NCBI GenBank assembly: GCA_023418315.1
Contig: JAEZZY010000030.1
Coordinates: 1 to 46,272, forward strand
From: Bacteroidota bacterium
GTDB taxonomy: Bacteria; Bacteroidota; Bacteroidia; Chitinophagales; Chitinophagaceae
Length of the DNA stretch: 46,272 nucleotides
Reading direction: 5' to 3'
Below the pieces are notes generated by a model, which saw only the letters and a list, made by a program, of their open reading frames with translations, was not told the origin of the DNA and did no database searches. The position numbers and the translations under genes were made by a program. Shown piece by piece: positions 32,801 through 40,698 of the stretch (the first letter of the stretch is position 1; every line of letters begins with the position of its first letter).

Positions 32801-35097
32801 TCCAACTTTCCCTCAACCGGATAAAAGAAATAGGCGCTAAGAAAATTTATGAAATAGGCAGCGGCGCCGGACAACTCTTATTTGAACTTGCCCCCGAAAC
32901 GGATTTTTACCTTGCCACCGATTATGCGCAAACCGCTATTGAAAACATTCAACAACGCCTTAGTACCGATCCGAAAAAATGGCAACATATAAAAGCGGAA
33001 ACCGCATCCGCAGATGATTTTTCTGTCTTAGGCAATGCCTCTGTGGATTTAATTTTAATCAACAGCGTAGCCCAGTATTTCCCCGATTCGGAATATCTGA
33101 TCCGCGTCATCAGGCGTGCGACAGAAGCGCTGAAAAACGGGGGCTGCATTTTCATCGGAGATATGCAGGGAAAGAATACCTTGCCTATGCACCACGCGAT
33201 GGATTATCTGTCCAAAGCCTCCGATCTTACTTCCATAGAAGCCTTTAAAGAAAGAGTAGCAAACCGCGTACGCATTGAAGAAGAACTGGTGGCCGACCCT
33301 GCTTTCTTTTACTTGTTGCCTACACTTATACCCGGCATTACAGGGGTGGATGTGCAATTGAGAAAAGGAAAATTGCTCAATGAAACGACCAAATACCACT
33401 ATGATGTATGGCTATATGTAGCTAAGCCAGTTGCGATTGCCGAAGTGCAGCTGGTAATAGACGCATCGGAAACAGAGGCGCTGCCTTCTCTGAAGCAGGT
33501 GCTGGCTACCGGCAATCATAACGTAGTAGAAGTAAAAAATATTTTGAACGCACGAACGGCTAAAGATTATACCCTCCAACAACTTCTGGAGCAAGAGCCT
33601 TCCACGCACATCATCGCGGATATAAAAAATAAAATAGCTCAAATAACCGAAGGGGCGCATCCTGATTGGTTTTGGGAGCTGGGCGCCCAACTGAATTACC
33701 GCACACATATCCGATGGACAACGGATGGGACGGACGGTTTATTTGATGCCGTATTCATCCGGCAGGAGCAAAAAATAACCTTACCGCCGCCTTCCATGCC
33801 TATACAAGGCAAAAACAGCAACCACTTCATTCGCATTCCGGTTTCTAAAAACGAACTGCATCTGGAAAAAGAATGGGAGACCAGCTGGAAAGAACAACTA
33901 CAGCAGGTATTGCCGGCATACATGATTCCTTCCGATTTTGTGGTATTGAAAAACATGCCGCTAACGCCCAATGCCAAAATAGACCGAAAAGCATTGCCTA
34001 AGCCGCAGACAAAAAGAGACAATAAAAAAACAACCGGACGCACGCTTACCAGCGATGAACAATTGATCGCAGCTATCTGGTCGGAAGTATTGGAAATACA
34101 AGATCTGAATGTTACCGATGATTTCTTTCAACTGGGCGGGCATTCGCTCTTAGCCGTTAAAGTGATGGTAGCGCTGGAAAAACAAACCGGGAAACGCCTC
34201 ACCATTGCTACCCTGTTTGAACATTCCACCATCGAAAAATTAGCCAAGCAACTCCGCACCGAATACAATGCAAAAGAATGGGATGTACTGGTGCCTATAA
34301 AAACGGAAGGAAAGAAAATCCCCTTGTTCTTTGTACACGGCGCCGATCTGAATGTCCTTTTATTCAAGCCTATAGCCGAGTATATGGCGCCCGACCAGCC
34401 GGTATATGGATTGCAGGCGCTGGGCATCAATCATGAAACGGATATACCTTCCACCATAGGAGAGATGGTAAAGCGCTATATAGCCGATATGGTGCGGGCT
34501 TATCCCGAAGGCCCCTATGCGATTGCCGGATATTCCCTCGGTGGTTTTATCGGTTTTGAAATTGCAAGGCAGTTAAAACTAATGGGAAAAGAAGTAGCAT
34601 TCTTAGGCATCATAGATACTTTTGCCGGAAATTATTTTGACGGCAGCAGGAAGAAAAAATTAACCCACGAGCTGAATAAAACCATCTTTCTCCTCCGCTC
34701 TACACTTGCCAATCCTAAGGAATCTCTTAAATACCAACTATCGGTAGTGGTGCAAAAAATCCGGGAAGCATTTTTTAAAGACGGCGATATACCCAAAAAT
34801 ATGTTCACCAGCTATGAAGCGGAAATTTACAGGCGCTATAGCAATGCCTTCGACGGATATGCCTTGTCGGAAGCCGATATTCGCATCACGCTGTTTGCAG
34901 TGCAGAAACGATTGTATTATGTAGAAGACCTGCAAACCCTGGGCTGGAATCGCTTTGCAAAACAAGGCGTAACCACACATTCCGTTCCCGGCGACCATAC
35001 CACCGTGCTTTATCCACCGAATAACAAATCACTCGCCCTGAAAATACAAGAAGTGCTGGACAGTGAATTGCATCACCCACACAAAGCCGAATCATAG
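29899..35097 (+). CDS. Single-module NRPS: C-A-N-methyltransferase-PCP-TE
   Basis: This 1732-residue megasynthase forms a peptide or amide bond with an N-methylated amino acid. Domains in order are: condensation (about 10-430, THHIICDGW, HHxxxDG at 154-160); adenylation (about 460-910, core YTSGSTGAPKG at 624, A5 NMYGPTETTIW, A8 KIRGHRIELGEIEAAI near 875); N-methyltransferase inserted after A8 (about 925-1190, SAM loop EIGSGAG at 985); A9/A10 (LPAYMIPSDF at 1338, NAKIDRKALP); PCP (LGGHSLL, Ser1416 for phosphopantetheine); and thioesterase (about 1470-1732, GYSLGG with Ser1546, GDHTTVL His). All core residues are intact. My reading of the pocket is D-I-L-T-L-G-M-I-W-K, close to glycine codes, so sarcosine is the predicted unit. 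A start at 29815 would add 28 residues outside the C domain. The PPTase gene follows by 5 nt. Confidence 0.93.
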   Translation: MPQFIPIDFDPFAEVNKIEKLTYTNEPQREIWLSCVIGSDDANRSYNESVSLKLTGELHIDAFKKALADIAQRHEALRATVSPNGETLIIYTHLPPAFELTDLTELPETQRKEAFNSFLKKEAESILNIKEGPLFKTFLHKTGTQEFYFTLLTHHIICDGWSTGIILEDLSKLYNAHLKEEKDSLPPAAQISDYAEAQEQFKLTKEYKKTEDFWLNCYKEDIPFLDLPTDLPRRSPRSYKGNRIDQPLSKERTEQLKLLGAKAGCSLVTTLLAAFEVFLYQLTHQRDLVVGVPSSGQAASGLNDVVGHCVNLLPIRTHIEPSETFLDYLHRRKKEVLDAYDHPRITFGELIKKLYIPRDPSRVALVPVMFNVDMGMDQDVFFEGLQHLLISNPRAYENFEIYLNITGTDEGMTLEWSYNTDLFHEETIHSFCRRQDTLLDKIGADAAQTIGRLIVEEGTPLSVIQGETVALPLKWTLNSLIEESVARHPDKTAVSYKNVSLTYQQLDEKAQQLSLYLINKGIAVGDIVAISLDRSVEMLVCLLAVLKTGAAYLPLDPEYPQERISFMLHDSEAKLLLTSQTLQGHFASQAEELIVEEIWPHLAPLSKQKIHTSINGNALAYLLYTSGSTGAPKGVKITHRNLVNFLTSMKAMPGINHSDILLAVTSVSFDIAGLELYLPLIAGAELVMACTDATKDGRLLLELMTQKNISMMQATPSTWQMLLDSGWENQLAVKILSGGEALPIELANKLIPLCTELWNMYGPTETTIWSTIKRVLPGENPISIGKPIQNTQVYIMDEDGQPVAAKQTGEIYIGGEGVGDGYHNREALTAEKFVFDPSSPNNTATRYRTGDLGKMLGNGEIQCLGRIDHQVKIRGHRIELGEIEAAIEKINGIKQAVVIAREDLPGDKKLVGYVTLNSVSGSSHDPSWKDRWDTIYKIGAEEEQDLDSALLGQMENKEELNRQHKEWLQLSLNRIKEIGAKKIYEIGSGAGQLLFELAPETDFYLATDYAQTAIENIQQRLSTDPKKWQHIKAETASADDFSVLGNASVDLILINSVAQYFPDSEYLIRVIRRATEALKNGGCIFIGDMQGKNTLPMHHAMDYLSKASDLTSIEAFKERVANRVRIEEELVADPAFFYLLPTLIPGITGVDVQLRKGKLLNETTKYHYDVWLYVAKPVAIAEVQLVIDASETEALPSLKQVLATGNHNVVEVKNILNARTAKDYTLQQLLEQEPSTHIIADIKNKIAQITEGAHPDWFWELGAQLNYRTHIRWTTDGTDGLFDAVFIRQEQKITLPPPSMPIQGKNSNHFIRIPVSKNELHLEKEWETSWKEQLQQVLPAYMIPSDFVVLKNMPLTPNAKIDRKALPKPQTKRDNKKTTGRTLTSDEQLIAAIWSEVLEIQDLNVTDDFFQLGGHSLLAVKVMVALEKQTGKRLTIATLFEHSTIEKLAKQLRTEYNAKEWDVLVPIKTEGKKIPLFFVHGADLNVLLFKPIAEYMAPDQPVYGLQALGINHETDIPSTIGEMVKRYIADMVRAYPEGPYAIAGYSLGGFIGFEIARQLKLMGKEVAFLGIIDTFAGNYFDGSRKKKLTHELNKTIFLLRSTLANPKESLKYQLSVVVQKIREAFFKDGDIPKNMFTSYEAEIYRRYSNAFDGYALSEADIRITLFAVQKRLYYVEDLQTLGWNRFAKQGVTTHSVPGDHTTVLYPPNNKSLALKIQEVLDSELHHPHKAES

Positions 35098-35102
35098 GGA
35101 CG

Positions 35103-35801
35103 ATGGCGCAGGTTTATGCATTGAAACTGGATGAAGAAATTAACGAGACTCCGTTTCGCTTGCTCAGCACCAAAATTTCCAAAGAAAAAAAAGAACGGGT
35201 CGAAACCTTCTACAGAAGAGAAGATGCGCTCCGTACCTTGTTTTCCGAATTGCTCCTTCGCTATATACTCCGGAAATTCGTCGGATTACAAAACGAAACC
35301 ATTTCCTTTCTGTATTCCGATTATGGAAAACCTTCTCTAAAAAATTTTCCCCAATTGCATTTTAATCTATCGCACTCCGGCGAATGGATTGTATGCGCCA
35401 CAGACACACACCCCATAGGCATTGACATTGAACAAATCCAACCCATAGATCTTTCCATAGCCGAACATTATTTTTCCGAAAAAGAAAAACAACAATTATT
35501 CTCATTGCCTCCTTGGGCGCAGCTTTCTTTTTTCTTTGAGCTATGGACATTGAAGGAAAGCTTCATCAAACAAAAAGGAAAAGGGCTGTCTATTCCGCTT
35601 AATAGCTTCACCGTTTCCCTAACTCCCGAACAGCCTATAACGCTTGAAGAAAACGGGAATCGGCTTCCGCTTTTTTTCAAACAATACCAACCGGATAATG
35701 CCTATAAAATGGCGGTGTGCGGAAGGAACGATTCCTTTGGCGACATAGGCATCATCCCGCTCACAAGCCTCATACACTATTTTATTGCAGAAGCACCCTA
35801 A
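35103..35801 (+). CDS. Sfp-type 4'-phosphopantetheinyl transferase
   Basis: This 232-residue enzyme transfers phosphopantetheine from CoA to the serine of carrier domains. The three family boxes are present: FNLSHSGEW, GIDIEQIQPID (metal-binding Asp and Glu) and WTLKESFIKQKGKGLS. It starts 5 nt after the NRPS stop, so it very likely activates that enzyme's PCP, though it could also serve other carriers. The size fits the Sfp group rather than the shorter AcpS. Confidence 0.92.
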   Translation: MAQVYALKLDEEINETPFRLLSTKISKEKKERVETFYRREDALRTLFSELLLRYILRKFVGLQNETISFLYSDYGKPSLKNFPQLHFNLSHSGEWIVCATDTHPIGIDIEQIQPIDLSIAEHYFSEKEKQQLFSLPPWAQLSFFFELWTLKESFIKQKGKGLSIPLNSFTVSLTPEQPITLEENGNRLPLFFKQYQPDNAYKMAVCGRNDSFGDIGIIPLTSLIHYFIAEAP

Positions 35802-35837
35802 GCACATCGCAACTAATTTCTTACCTAATTTTATAGC

Positions 35838-36881
35838 ATGAATACTGCCCTGCCGATAATAGAATGTGTACCCAATTTTAGCGAAGGACGTGATGAAAAA
35901 ATTATCGCTGCCATAGCCGATGCCATAAAAGCGATCCACCATGTGCACCTGCTGCATATAGATGCAAGTCCTGCAGCCAACCGCACCGTTATGACTTTCG
36001 CCGGCGCGCCGGAAGCTGTGGTGGAAGCGGCTTTCCGGGCTATTAAAACAGCAGCGGAGCTGATAGACATGAAAAAGCAGGAAGGGGTACATCCGCGTAT
36101 CGGAGCTACAGATGTATGCCCGCTTGTGCCTTTGTACAATATAAATAGGGACGAAGTCATTACCTTATCAAAACAATTAGGGAAACGCGTAGGCGAAGAG
36201 CTGAATATTCCGGTTTATCTCTATGAACATTCCGCAAAGGAATCTTATCGAAAACCTTTACCCAATATCCGCAAAGGGCAATACGAAGGGATGAAGGAAA
36301 AAATGAAAGAACAAAAATGGAAGCCCGATTACGGTCCGGCAATCTTAAACGAAAATACCGGTGCCACGGTAATCGGCGCGAGAGATATTCTGGTGGCATT
36401 CAATATTGCTTTGCAAACAAAAGATGTTTCGATAGCCCACGCAATAGCCCGGCAAATACGCGAAAGCGGCTACATCCATATAGAAAACGGAATGAAAACC
36501 CGCATAGAAGGATTGCTTCCAAAGCTACGCGCCATAGGCTGGTATATGAAGGATTATGAACTGGCGCAAGTGTCGTTCAATCTTTTAGATTATCGCATGA
36601 CCTCACCGTTGAAAGTATGGCAAACCTGCGAACGGCTGGCGCGCGAATGGGATGTGGAATTAGTGGGCAGTGAAGTCATCGGGTTGATACCGGAAGAATG
36701 TTTGCTGGAAGCCGGGCGTTTTGCAGTTAAGAACAAAAAAAACAACTCGGAAAATAGCCCTGAACAACTCGTTCAACAAGCGATTGAATTATTAGGATTA
36801 AATAAACTAAAACCTTTTGACCCACAAGAAAAAGTACTGGAATATGCGTTGGCGCAAACCGGTATTTTAAACAGCTTCTAA
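35838..36881 (+). CDS. ftcD: Glutamate formimidoyltransferase
   Basis: This 347-residue enzyme moves the formimino group from formiminoglutamate to tetrahydrofolate at the end of one histidine degradation route. N-terminal family motifs are IECVPNFSEGRDEK, the ASPAANRTVMTFAG box, and GVHPRIGATDVCPLVPL. The C-terminal half (GARDILVAFNIAL, GLLPKLRAIGWYM, EVIGLIPEECLLEAG) completes the formiminotransferase domain. There is no cyclodeaminase domain. No other hut genes are near. It starts 36 nt after the PPTase gene and may be read from the NRPS transcript. Confidence 0.92.
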   Translation: MNTALPIIECVPNFSEGRDEKIIAAIADAIKAIHHVHLLHIDASPAANRTVMTFAGAPEAVVEAAFRAIKTAAELIDMKKQEGVHPRIGATDVCPLVPLYNINRDEVITLSKQLGKRVGEELNIPVYLYEHSAKESYRKPLPNIRKGQYEGMKEKMKEQKWKPDYGPAILNENTGATVIGARDILVAFNIALQTKDVSIAHAIARQIRESGYIHIENGMKTRIEGLLPKLRAIGWYMKDYELAQVSFNLLDYRMTSPLKVWQTCERLAREWDVELVGSEVIGLIPEECLLEAGRFAVKNKKNNSENSPEQLVQQAIELLGLNKLKPFDPQEKVLEYALAQTGILNSF

Positions 36882-36912
36882 AAAATCAAAACAAGAGTTT
36901 TGGCTTTTCCGT

Positions 36913-36920
36913 TATTTTTG
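36913..36920 (+). promoter_or_regulatory. -7 promoter element of lpxK
   Basis: TATTTTTG fits TAnnTTTG and lies 17 nt before the lpxK start. A weak hairpin (36887-36902, CAAAAC/GTTTTG) before it may end the ftcD transcript. Confidence 0.45.
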
Positions 36921-36937
36921 ATTTTTCACTTTAGCTC

Positions 36938-38038
36938 ATGTCCGAACGCAACGGTTTATACTATGTTTTTTCTGTCGTACGATTATTACTTTATCCGCTC
37001 GCATTGATATACGGAGCTGTGGTATGGATGCGCAACCGCCTATATGATACCGGATTTTTCTCCTCTGTCTCTTTCAGTGTTCCGGTCATCTCCGTAGGCA
37101 ATCTTTCCGTGGGCGGCACGGGGAAAACGCCCCATGTAGAATACCTTATTCGCTTGTTGCAATACAGGTATCAGGTAGCCACTATGAGTCGCGGCTACAA
37201 ACGCCGAACACAAGGTTTCTTGCTGGCGGATGAAGAAACGAATGCCTTGCGTATAGGGGATGAGCCCATGCAATATCATGTAAAATATCCTGAGGTAGCG
37301 GTAAGTGTAGCAGAAGACCGGATTACCGGCATTCCGCGGCTGCTGCAACTCAAACCCACTACCGATGTAGTGCTATTGGATGATGCCTATCAACATCGCT
37401 CCGTAAAGCCGGGCATCAATATTTTAATCACCGATTTTTTCAAACCGTTTTATAACGATTATATCCTACCCTACGGATCGCTGCGGGAAAGCAAAAAAGC
37501 CTATGAACGGGCGGATATGATTATTGTCTCCAAATGCCCGCACCACCTGACCGAAGAAAAAGCAGCAGAAATCACCAACCGTATCCACCCTTTCGCCAAG
37601 CAAAAAATATTCTTCACCACCTTACGTTATCACGCAGCCTATGATTTATTCAGCAAAGAAACCATAGCCTTGAATGAGAAACATATTTTGATTGTTTGCG
37701 GCATCGCGAAGCCGGAACAATTAATCGGGTATGTGAGCGAGCAGGCAAGAGATATTCATACTTTATCCTATCCGGATCATCATTATTTTGTAAGCAAAGA
37801 TTTGGAGGAAATAAAGGAAACCTACCAAAACTGGAATGTGCCCGACAAGCTCATCCTTACTACCGAAAAAGATGCCGCCCGCCTTCTGCTTCATGCGGAA
37901 AAACTGCGGGAATGGAATATAACGATTGCCGTATTGCCTATACAAGTTGATTTTTTATTCGATGCCGCTCCACAGTTTGATGCACACATTACTGCCTATG
38001 TGGAGCAAGAACTGAGGATAGAAAACGAAAATAGTTAA
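36938..38038 (+). CDS. lpxK: Tetraacyldisaccharide 4'-kinase (lipid A synthesis)
   Basis: This 366-residue inner-membrane kinase adds the 4'-phosphate to the lipid A precursor. An N-terminal membrane-associated helix (VVRLLLYPLALIYGAVVW) precedes the P-loop VGNLSVGGTGKTPHVEYL (about 53-70), as expected. Further LpxK segments are SRGYKRRTQGF, GDEPMQYHVKYPEVAVSV, DDAYQHRSVKP and LPYGSLRES. Length is usual for Bacteroidota. It stands alone, with no other lpx genes in the window. Confidence 0.94.
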   Translation: MSERNGLYYVFSVVRLLLYPLALIYGAVVWMRNRLYDTGFFSSVSFSVPVISVGNLSVGGTGKTPHVEYLIRLLQYRYQVATMSRGYKRRTQGFLLADEETNALRIGDEPMQYHVKYPEVAVSVAEDRITGIPRLLQLKPTTDVVLLDDAYQHRSVKPGINILITDFFKPFYNDYILPYGSLRESKKAYERADMIIVSKCPHHLTEEKAAEITNRIHPFAKQKIFFTTLRYHAAYDLFSKETIALNEKHILIVCGIAKPEQLIGYVSEQARDIHTLSYPDHHYFVSKDLEEIKETYQNWNVPDKLILTTEKDAARLLLHAEKLREWNITIAVLPIQVDFLFDAAPQFDAHITAYVEQELRIENENS

Positions 38039-38062
38039 CCGGAATGTTTAGATGTTCTTTTT

Positions 38063-38078
38063 CTGCCGGACGTTGAGC
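38063..38078 (+). repeat. Left copy of the cassette-flanking motif with GTTRRRY-like core
   Basis: CTGCCGGACG (38063-38072) recurs at 38987-38996 on the far side of the toxin-antitoxin pair. In this copy it runs straight into GTTGAGC (38072-38078), which fits the integron core-site consensus GTTRRRY. Confidence 0.6.
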
Positions 38079-38145
38079 GGAAATAGCAAATCCGAAAATC
38101 CACACAAAAATCTCAAAGTATTTTATCAAACTTAAAACCCTTTTG

Positions 38146-38153
38146 TATCTTTA
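38146..38153 (+). promoter_or_regulatory. Candidate -7 element of the toxin-antitoxin operon
   Basis: TATCTTTA is one base off TAnnTTTG and lies 29 nt before the toxin ATG. No strong -33 element. Confidence 0.3.
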
Positions 38154-38181
38154 CATGGAAACAAAAAAAAATGCTCCATGA

Positions 38182-38541
38182 ATGAAAAAGTTTGAAGTAA
38201 TATTCTTGACAGAAGCCAGAGAATTCTTGTTAGAGTTAGACGAAAAAAGTCGAGACAAAATTATCTTCAATATTGACAAGGCGAAAATCAAAACTGATAG
38301 TGAATTATTCAAAAAACTTAAAGGCGAAATTTGGGAATTCAGAACTTTGTTCAACAAAACTCATTACAGAATATTTGCTTTTTGGGATAAAGAAGATAAA
38401 CAAGAAACATTGGTTTTGACAACTCACGGAATTATCAAAAAGACAGACAAAGCACCTGAAAAAGAAATGGATAAGGCAGAACAGATCAGGTTGAAATATT
38501 TTGAACTTAAAAACATTAAAAAAAATGGGAACAAAAAATAA
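38182..38541 (+). CDS. HigB-like (RelE/Gp49 family) toxin
   Basis: This 119-residue protein is a probable ribosome-dependent mRNA interferase. The N-terminal half shows FLTEAREFLLELDEKSRDKIIFNI, followed by KKLKGEIWEFRTLFNKTHYRIFAFWD, the beta-sheet core pattern of RelE/HigB (phage Gp49-like) toxins. The Lys- and Glu-rich tail (TTHGIIKKTDKAPEKEMDKAEQIRLKYFE) is also typical. Base composition is visibly more AT-rich than the genes on either side. Toxin precedes antitoxin, the HigBA order, with the antitoxin start overlapping the toxin end by 17 nt. Confidence 0.87.
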   Translation: MKKFEVIFLTEAREFLLELDEKSRDKIIFNIDKAKIKTDSELFKKLKGEIWEFRTLFNKTHYRIFAFWDKEDKQETLVLTTHGIIKKTDKAPEKEMDKAEQIRLKYFELKNIKKNGNKK

Positions 38542-38860
38542 AAAATTAGAAATGTTCACTTTTGACCAAATAAAGGACGAATTTATTGGAGAAATCGGAA
38601 CAGAGAAAAGAACTCAATACGAACAAGAACTTCAATTGGAGGTTTTGGGAGAAATGATACGAAAAGTTAGGCTTCAACGAAATTTAACACAGGAGGAACT
38701 TGGAAAGTTGATTGGTGTACAACGTGCACAAATTTCAAAACTTGAAAACAACACGACTAATGTTACAATGGAAACGATTTTGAAAGTTTTTGGTGCATTA
38801 AAAGCAAAAGTAAATTTCAACGTTGAACTGATAAATAATAGAGTTCAAATAGCTCGATAA
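38525..38860 (+). CDS. HigA-like antitoxin with helix-turn-helix
   Basis: This 111-residue protein has an N-terminal part of about 40 residues likely to wrap the toxin and a C-terminal XRE-type helix-turn-helix (VRLQRNLTQEELGKLIGVQRAQISKLENNTTNVTMETILKVFGAL) expected to bind the operon promoter. I place the start at ATG 38525 (MGTKNK) because it overlaps the toxin end by 17 nt, as in many such pairs; a start at 38501 would add eight residues. It is AT-rich like the toxin. Confidence 0.87.
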   Translation: MGTKNKKLEMFTFDQIKDEFIGEIGTEKRTQYEQELQLEVLGEMIRKVRLQRNLTQEELGKLIGVQRAQISKLENNTTNVTMETILKVFGALKAKVNFNVELINNRVQIAR

Positions 38861-38872
38861 TAGAGCTACTTC

Positions 38873-38996
38873 CGCTAACAATCAGCCTTGCAAGAGCGGC
38901 AGCACCGTTCTCCGCTTGCAACTTTATAAAATTTGTAGGCAGTTTTTGGGTTTGGGGTTGGTGCTAAATATGTTGCCCTCGCAAAACTGCCGGACG
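38873..38996 (+). repeat. attC-like structured region right of the toxin-antitoxin pair
   Basis: About 124 nt between a CGCTAAC box (38873-38879) and the right copy of CTGCCGGACG (38987-38996). It holds two inverted repeats: TTGCAAGAGCGG/CCGCTTGCAA (38888-38899 and 38912-38921, with two unpaired bases on one arm) and GGCAGTTTT/AAAACTGCC (38938-38946 and 38983-38991). Size, unpaired bases and end boxes recall integron attC sites, but the outer boxes do not fit the strict RYYYAAC/GTTRRRY rule. Confidence 0.45.
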
Positions 38997-39234
38997 GTGG
39001 TGGTCGTTCCCCATTTTTTCCGGGTGGAGATAAATTCTCGCGATAACGTTAAAGTGATTGAAAATGAATAATTTGCAAAATATTAGTCAAAATAGTGGAA
39101 CGAAAACCTGAATAGCAAGGAAAATGAAACCTTGAAAAACGCTGCTATTTTACCATCGCGAAGTAAGTTTAGCCACTTTTAAAAACTGTCTCTCATTCAT
39201 AAATTTTCCGCTTCCATTTCTTAGTTCTACTCCT
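38997..39234. other. Non-coding stretch before nuoM
   Basis: No gene, tRNA or clear terminator was seen. It contains GATAACGTTA (39042-39051) and an AT-rich run. nuoL would normally be expected upstream of nuoM but is absent. Together with 38861-38996 this makes about 390 nt without a gene. Confidence 0.6.
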
Positions 39235-39242
39235 TACTTTTG
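39235..39242 (+). promoter_or_regulatory. -7 promoter element of nuoM
   Basis: TACTTTTG fits TAnnTTTG and ends 10 nt before the nuoM ATG. This gives nuoM its own promoter, in keeping with the loss of the upstream nuo genes. No clear -33 element. Confidence 0.5.
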
Positions 39243-39252
39243 CGCAGCAACT

Positions 39253-40698
39253 ATGGTCTTATTATTACTCATCATACTGCCGCTACTTTTTGGCGGTCTT
39301 TGTTTTCTGTTCAAAAATGATGCTGCCAAAACCGTAGCGTTTATCGGTGCTTTATTGACCTTAGCCGTTGCCGGTTATTTGTCTTATACAAGCACCACTG
39401 AACCGATATTTTTTTCCATGCAATGGCTGCGCCCTCTGGGTGCCGAGCTAAGTGTGCTGGGAGATGGCATGAGCCTGATGCTAAGCTTGCTGGTAGCCGT
39501 CATCATGCCGGTCATCTTCATCAGCCATTGGAACAAACCGGTGGAGCGACCCCATGCTTACTACGGGCTGATGTTGCTCTCGCAAGCAGGAATTACGGGT
39601 GTGTTTCTGGCGAGTGATGCGCTGTTGTTTTATTTTTTCTGGGAGCTGGCGCTTATTCCGGTGTATTTTCTATGCTCGCAATGGGGTGGCGAAAAACGCA
39701 TCAAGGTTACCTATAAATTCTTTGTTTACACCTTTGTAGGCAGCTTGATGATGCTTGCTGCTATCATCTTCCTTGCCAATCAATCGCTTACAGGCAATCC
39801 TTACGCCTGGGAAAATATTGTAACCGCAGGTGCTACCCTATCGCCCGCTACGCAGCAATGGTTGTTTTGGCTCATCTTCATCGCTTTTGCCATTAAAATG
39901 CCGGTTTTCCCTTTTCATACTTGGCAGCCAGATACTTACGAACAATCTTCCACACCCGTTACCATTATCCTTAGCGCACTGATGGTAAAAATGGGGATTT
40001 ATGGCGTGATAAGATGGCTGATGCCTGTATTGCCGGATGCCGTTTCCTTCTGGGGCGATACGGTCATTATCTTGTCCATCATAGGCATTGTGTATGCTTC
40101 TTTGCTTGCCCTCGTGCAAACCGACCTGAAGCGCCTGGTGGCTTATTCTTCCATCGCGCACATGGGGCTGATGTGTGCCGCTGCCTTTGCACAGACACAA
40201 GTAGGCATGCACGGGCTGATGGTGCAAATGTTTAATCACGGCATCAATATAGCCGGGATGTGGCTCATCGTGAGCATGATTGAAAACCGCTATGGCACAA
40301 GGGATATGCGGGAACTTGGCGGGATGGCTACCACGGCTCCGCAAATGTCCATCGCTTTATTGATCCTCGCATTTGCAAATATAGGATTGCCTCTTACGAA
40401 TGGGTTTATAGGAGAATTTATGTTGTTCAACGGAATCTTTCAAAGCGCATCGGATTATAACATCAGCTTTATGGTCATCGCGGGATTGGGAATCATCTTC
40501 GGCGCTATCTATACGCTGAGCATGGTGCAGAAAACAGCTTTTGGAAATGCTGTAGCCATGAGGAACGGAGCAAAAGACATGACTTTGAATGAAAGTATTG
40601 CTATGGCGCTCATCGTGGCAATGGTGATTTTTTTAGGAGTATATCCTAAGCCGTTGCTGGAATTTACGGAATGGACGGTAATGAAGATGATGCCCTGA
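39253..40698 (+). CDS. nuoM: NADH-quinone oxidoreductase subunit M (complex I)
   Basis: This 481-residue proton-pumping antiporter-like subunit of complex I has about 13-14 membrane helices. Family signatures are the glutamate in FFWELALIPVYFLCSQWGG, the lysine-containing FAIKMPVFPFHTWQPDTYEQSSTPVTIILSALMVKMGIYG segment, LKRLVAYSSIAHMGL, and the GLPLTNGFIGEF end motif. Charged residues essential for pumping look intact. Only nuoN is nearby; nuoA-L are outside the window. Confidence 0.96.
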   Translation: MVLLLLIILPLLFGGLCFLFKNDAAKTVAFIGALLTLAVAGYLSYTSTTEPIFFSMQWLRPLGAELSVLGDGMSLMLSLLVAVIMPVIFISHWNKPVERPHAYYGLMLLSQAGITGVFLASDALLFYFFWELALIPVYFLCSQWGGEKRIKVTYKFFVYTFVGSLMMLAAIIFLANQSLTGNPYAWENIVTAGATLSPATQQWLFWLIFIAFAIKMPVFPFHTWQPDTYEQSSTPVTIILSALMVKMGIYGVIRWLMPVLPDAVSFWGDTVIILSIIGIVYASLLALVQTDLKRLVAYSSIAHMGLMCAAAFAQTQVGMHGLMVQMFNHGINIAGMWLIVSMIENRYGTRDMRELGGMATTAPQMSIALLILAFANIGLPLTNGFIGEFMLFNGIFQSASDYNISFMVIAGLGIIFGAIYTLSMVQKTAFGNAVAMRNGAKDMTLNESIAMALIVAMVIFLGVYPKPLLEFTEWTVMKMMP

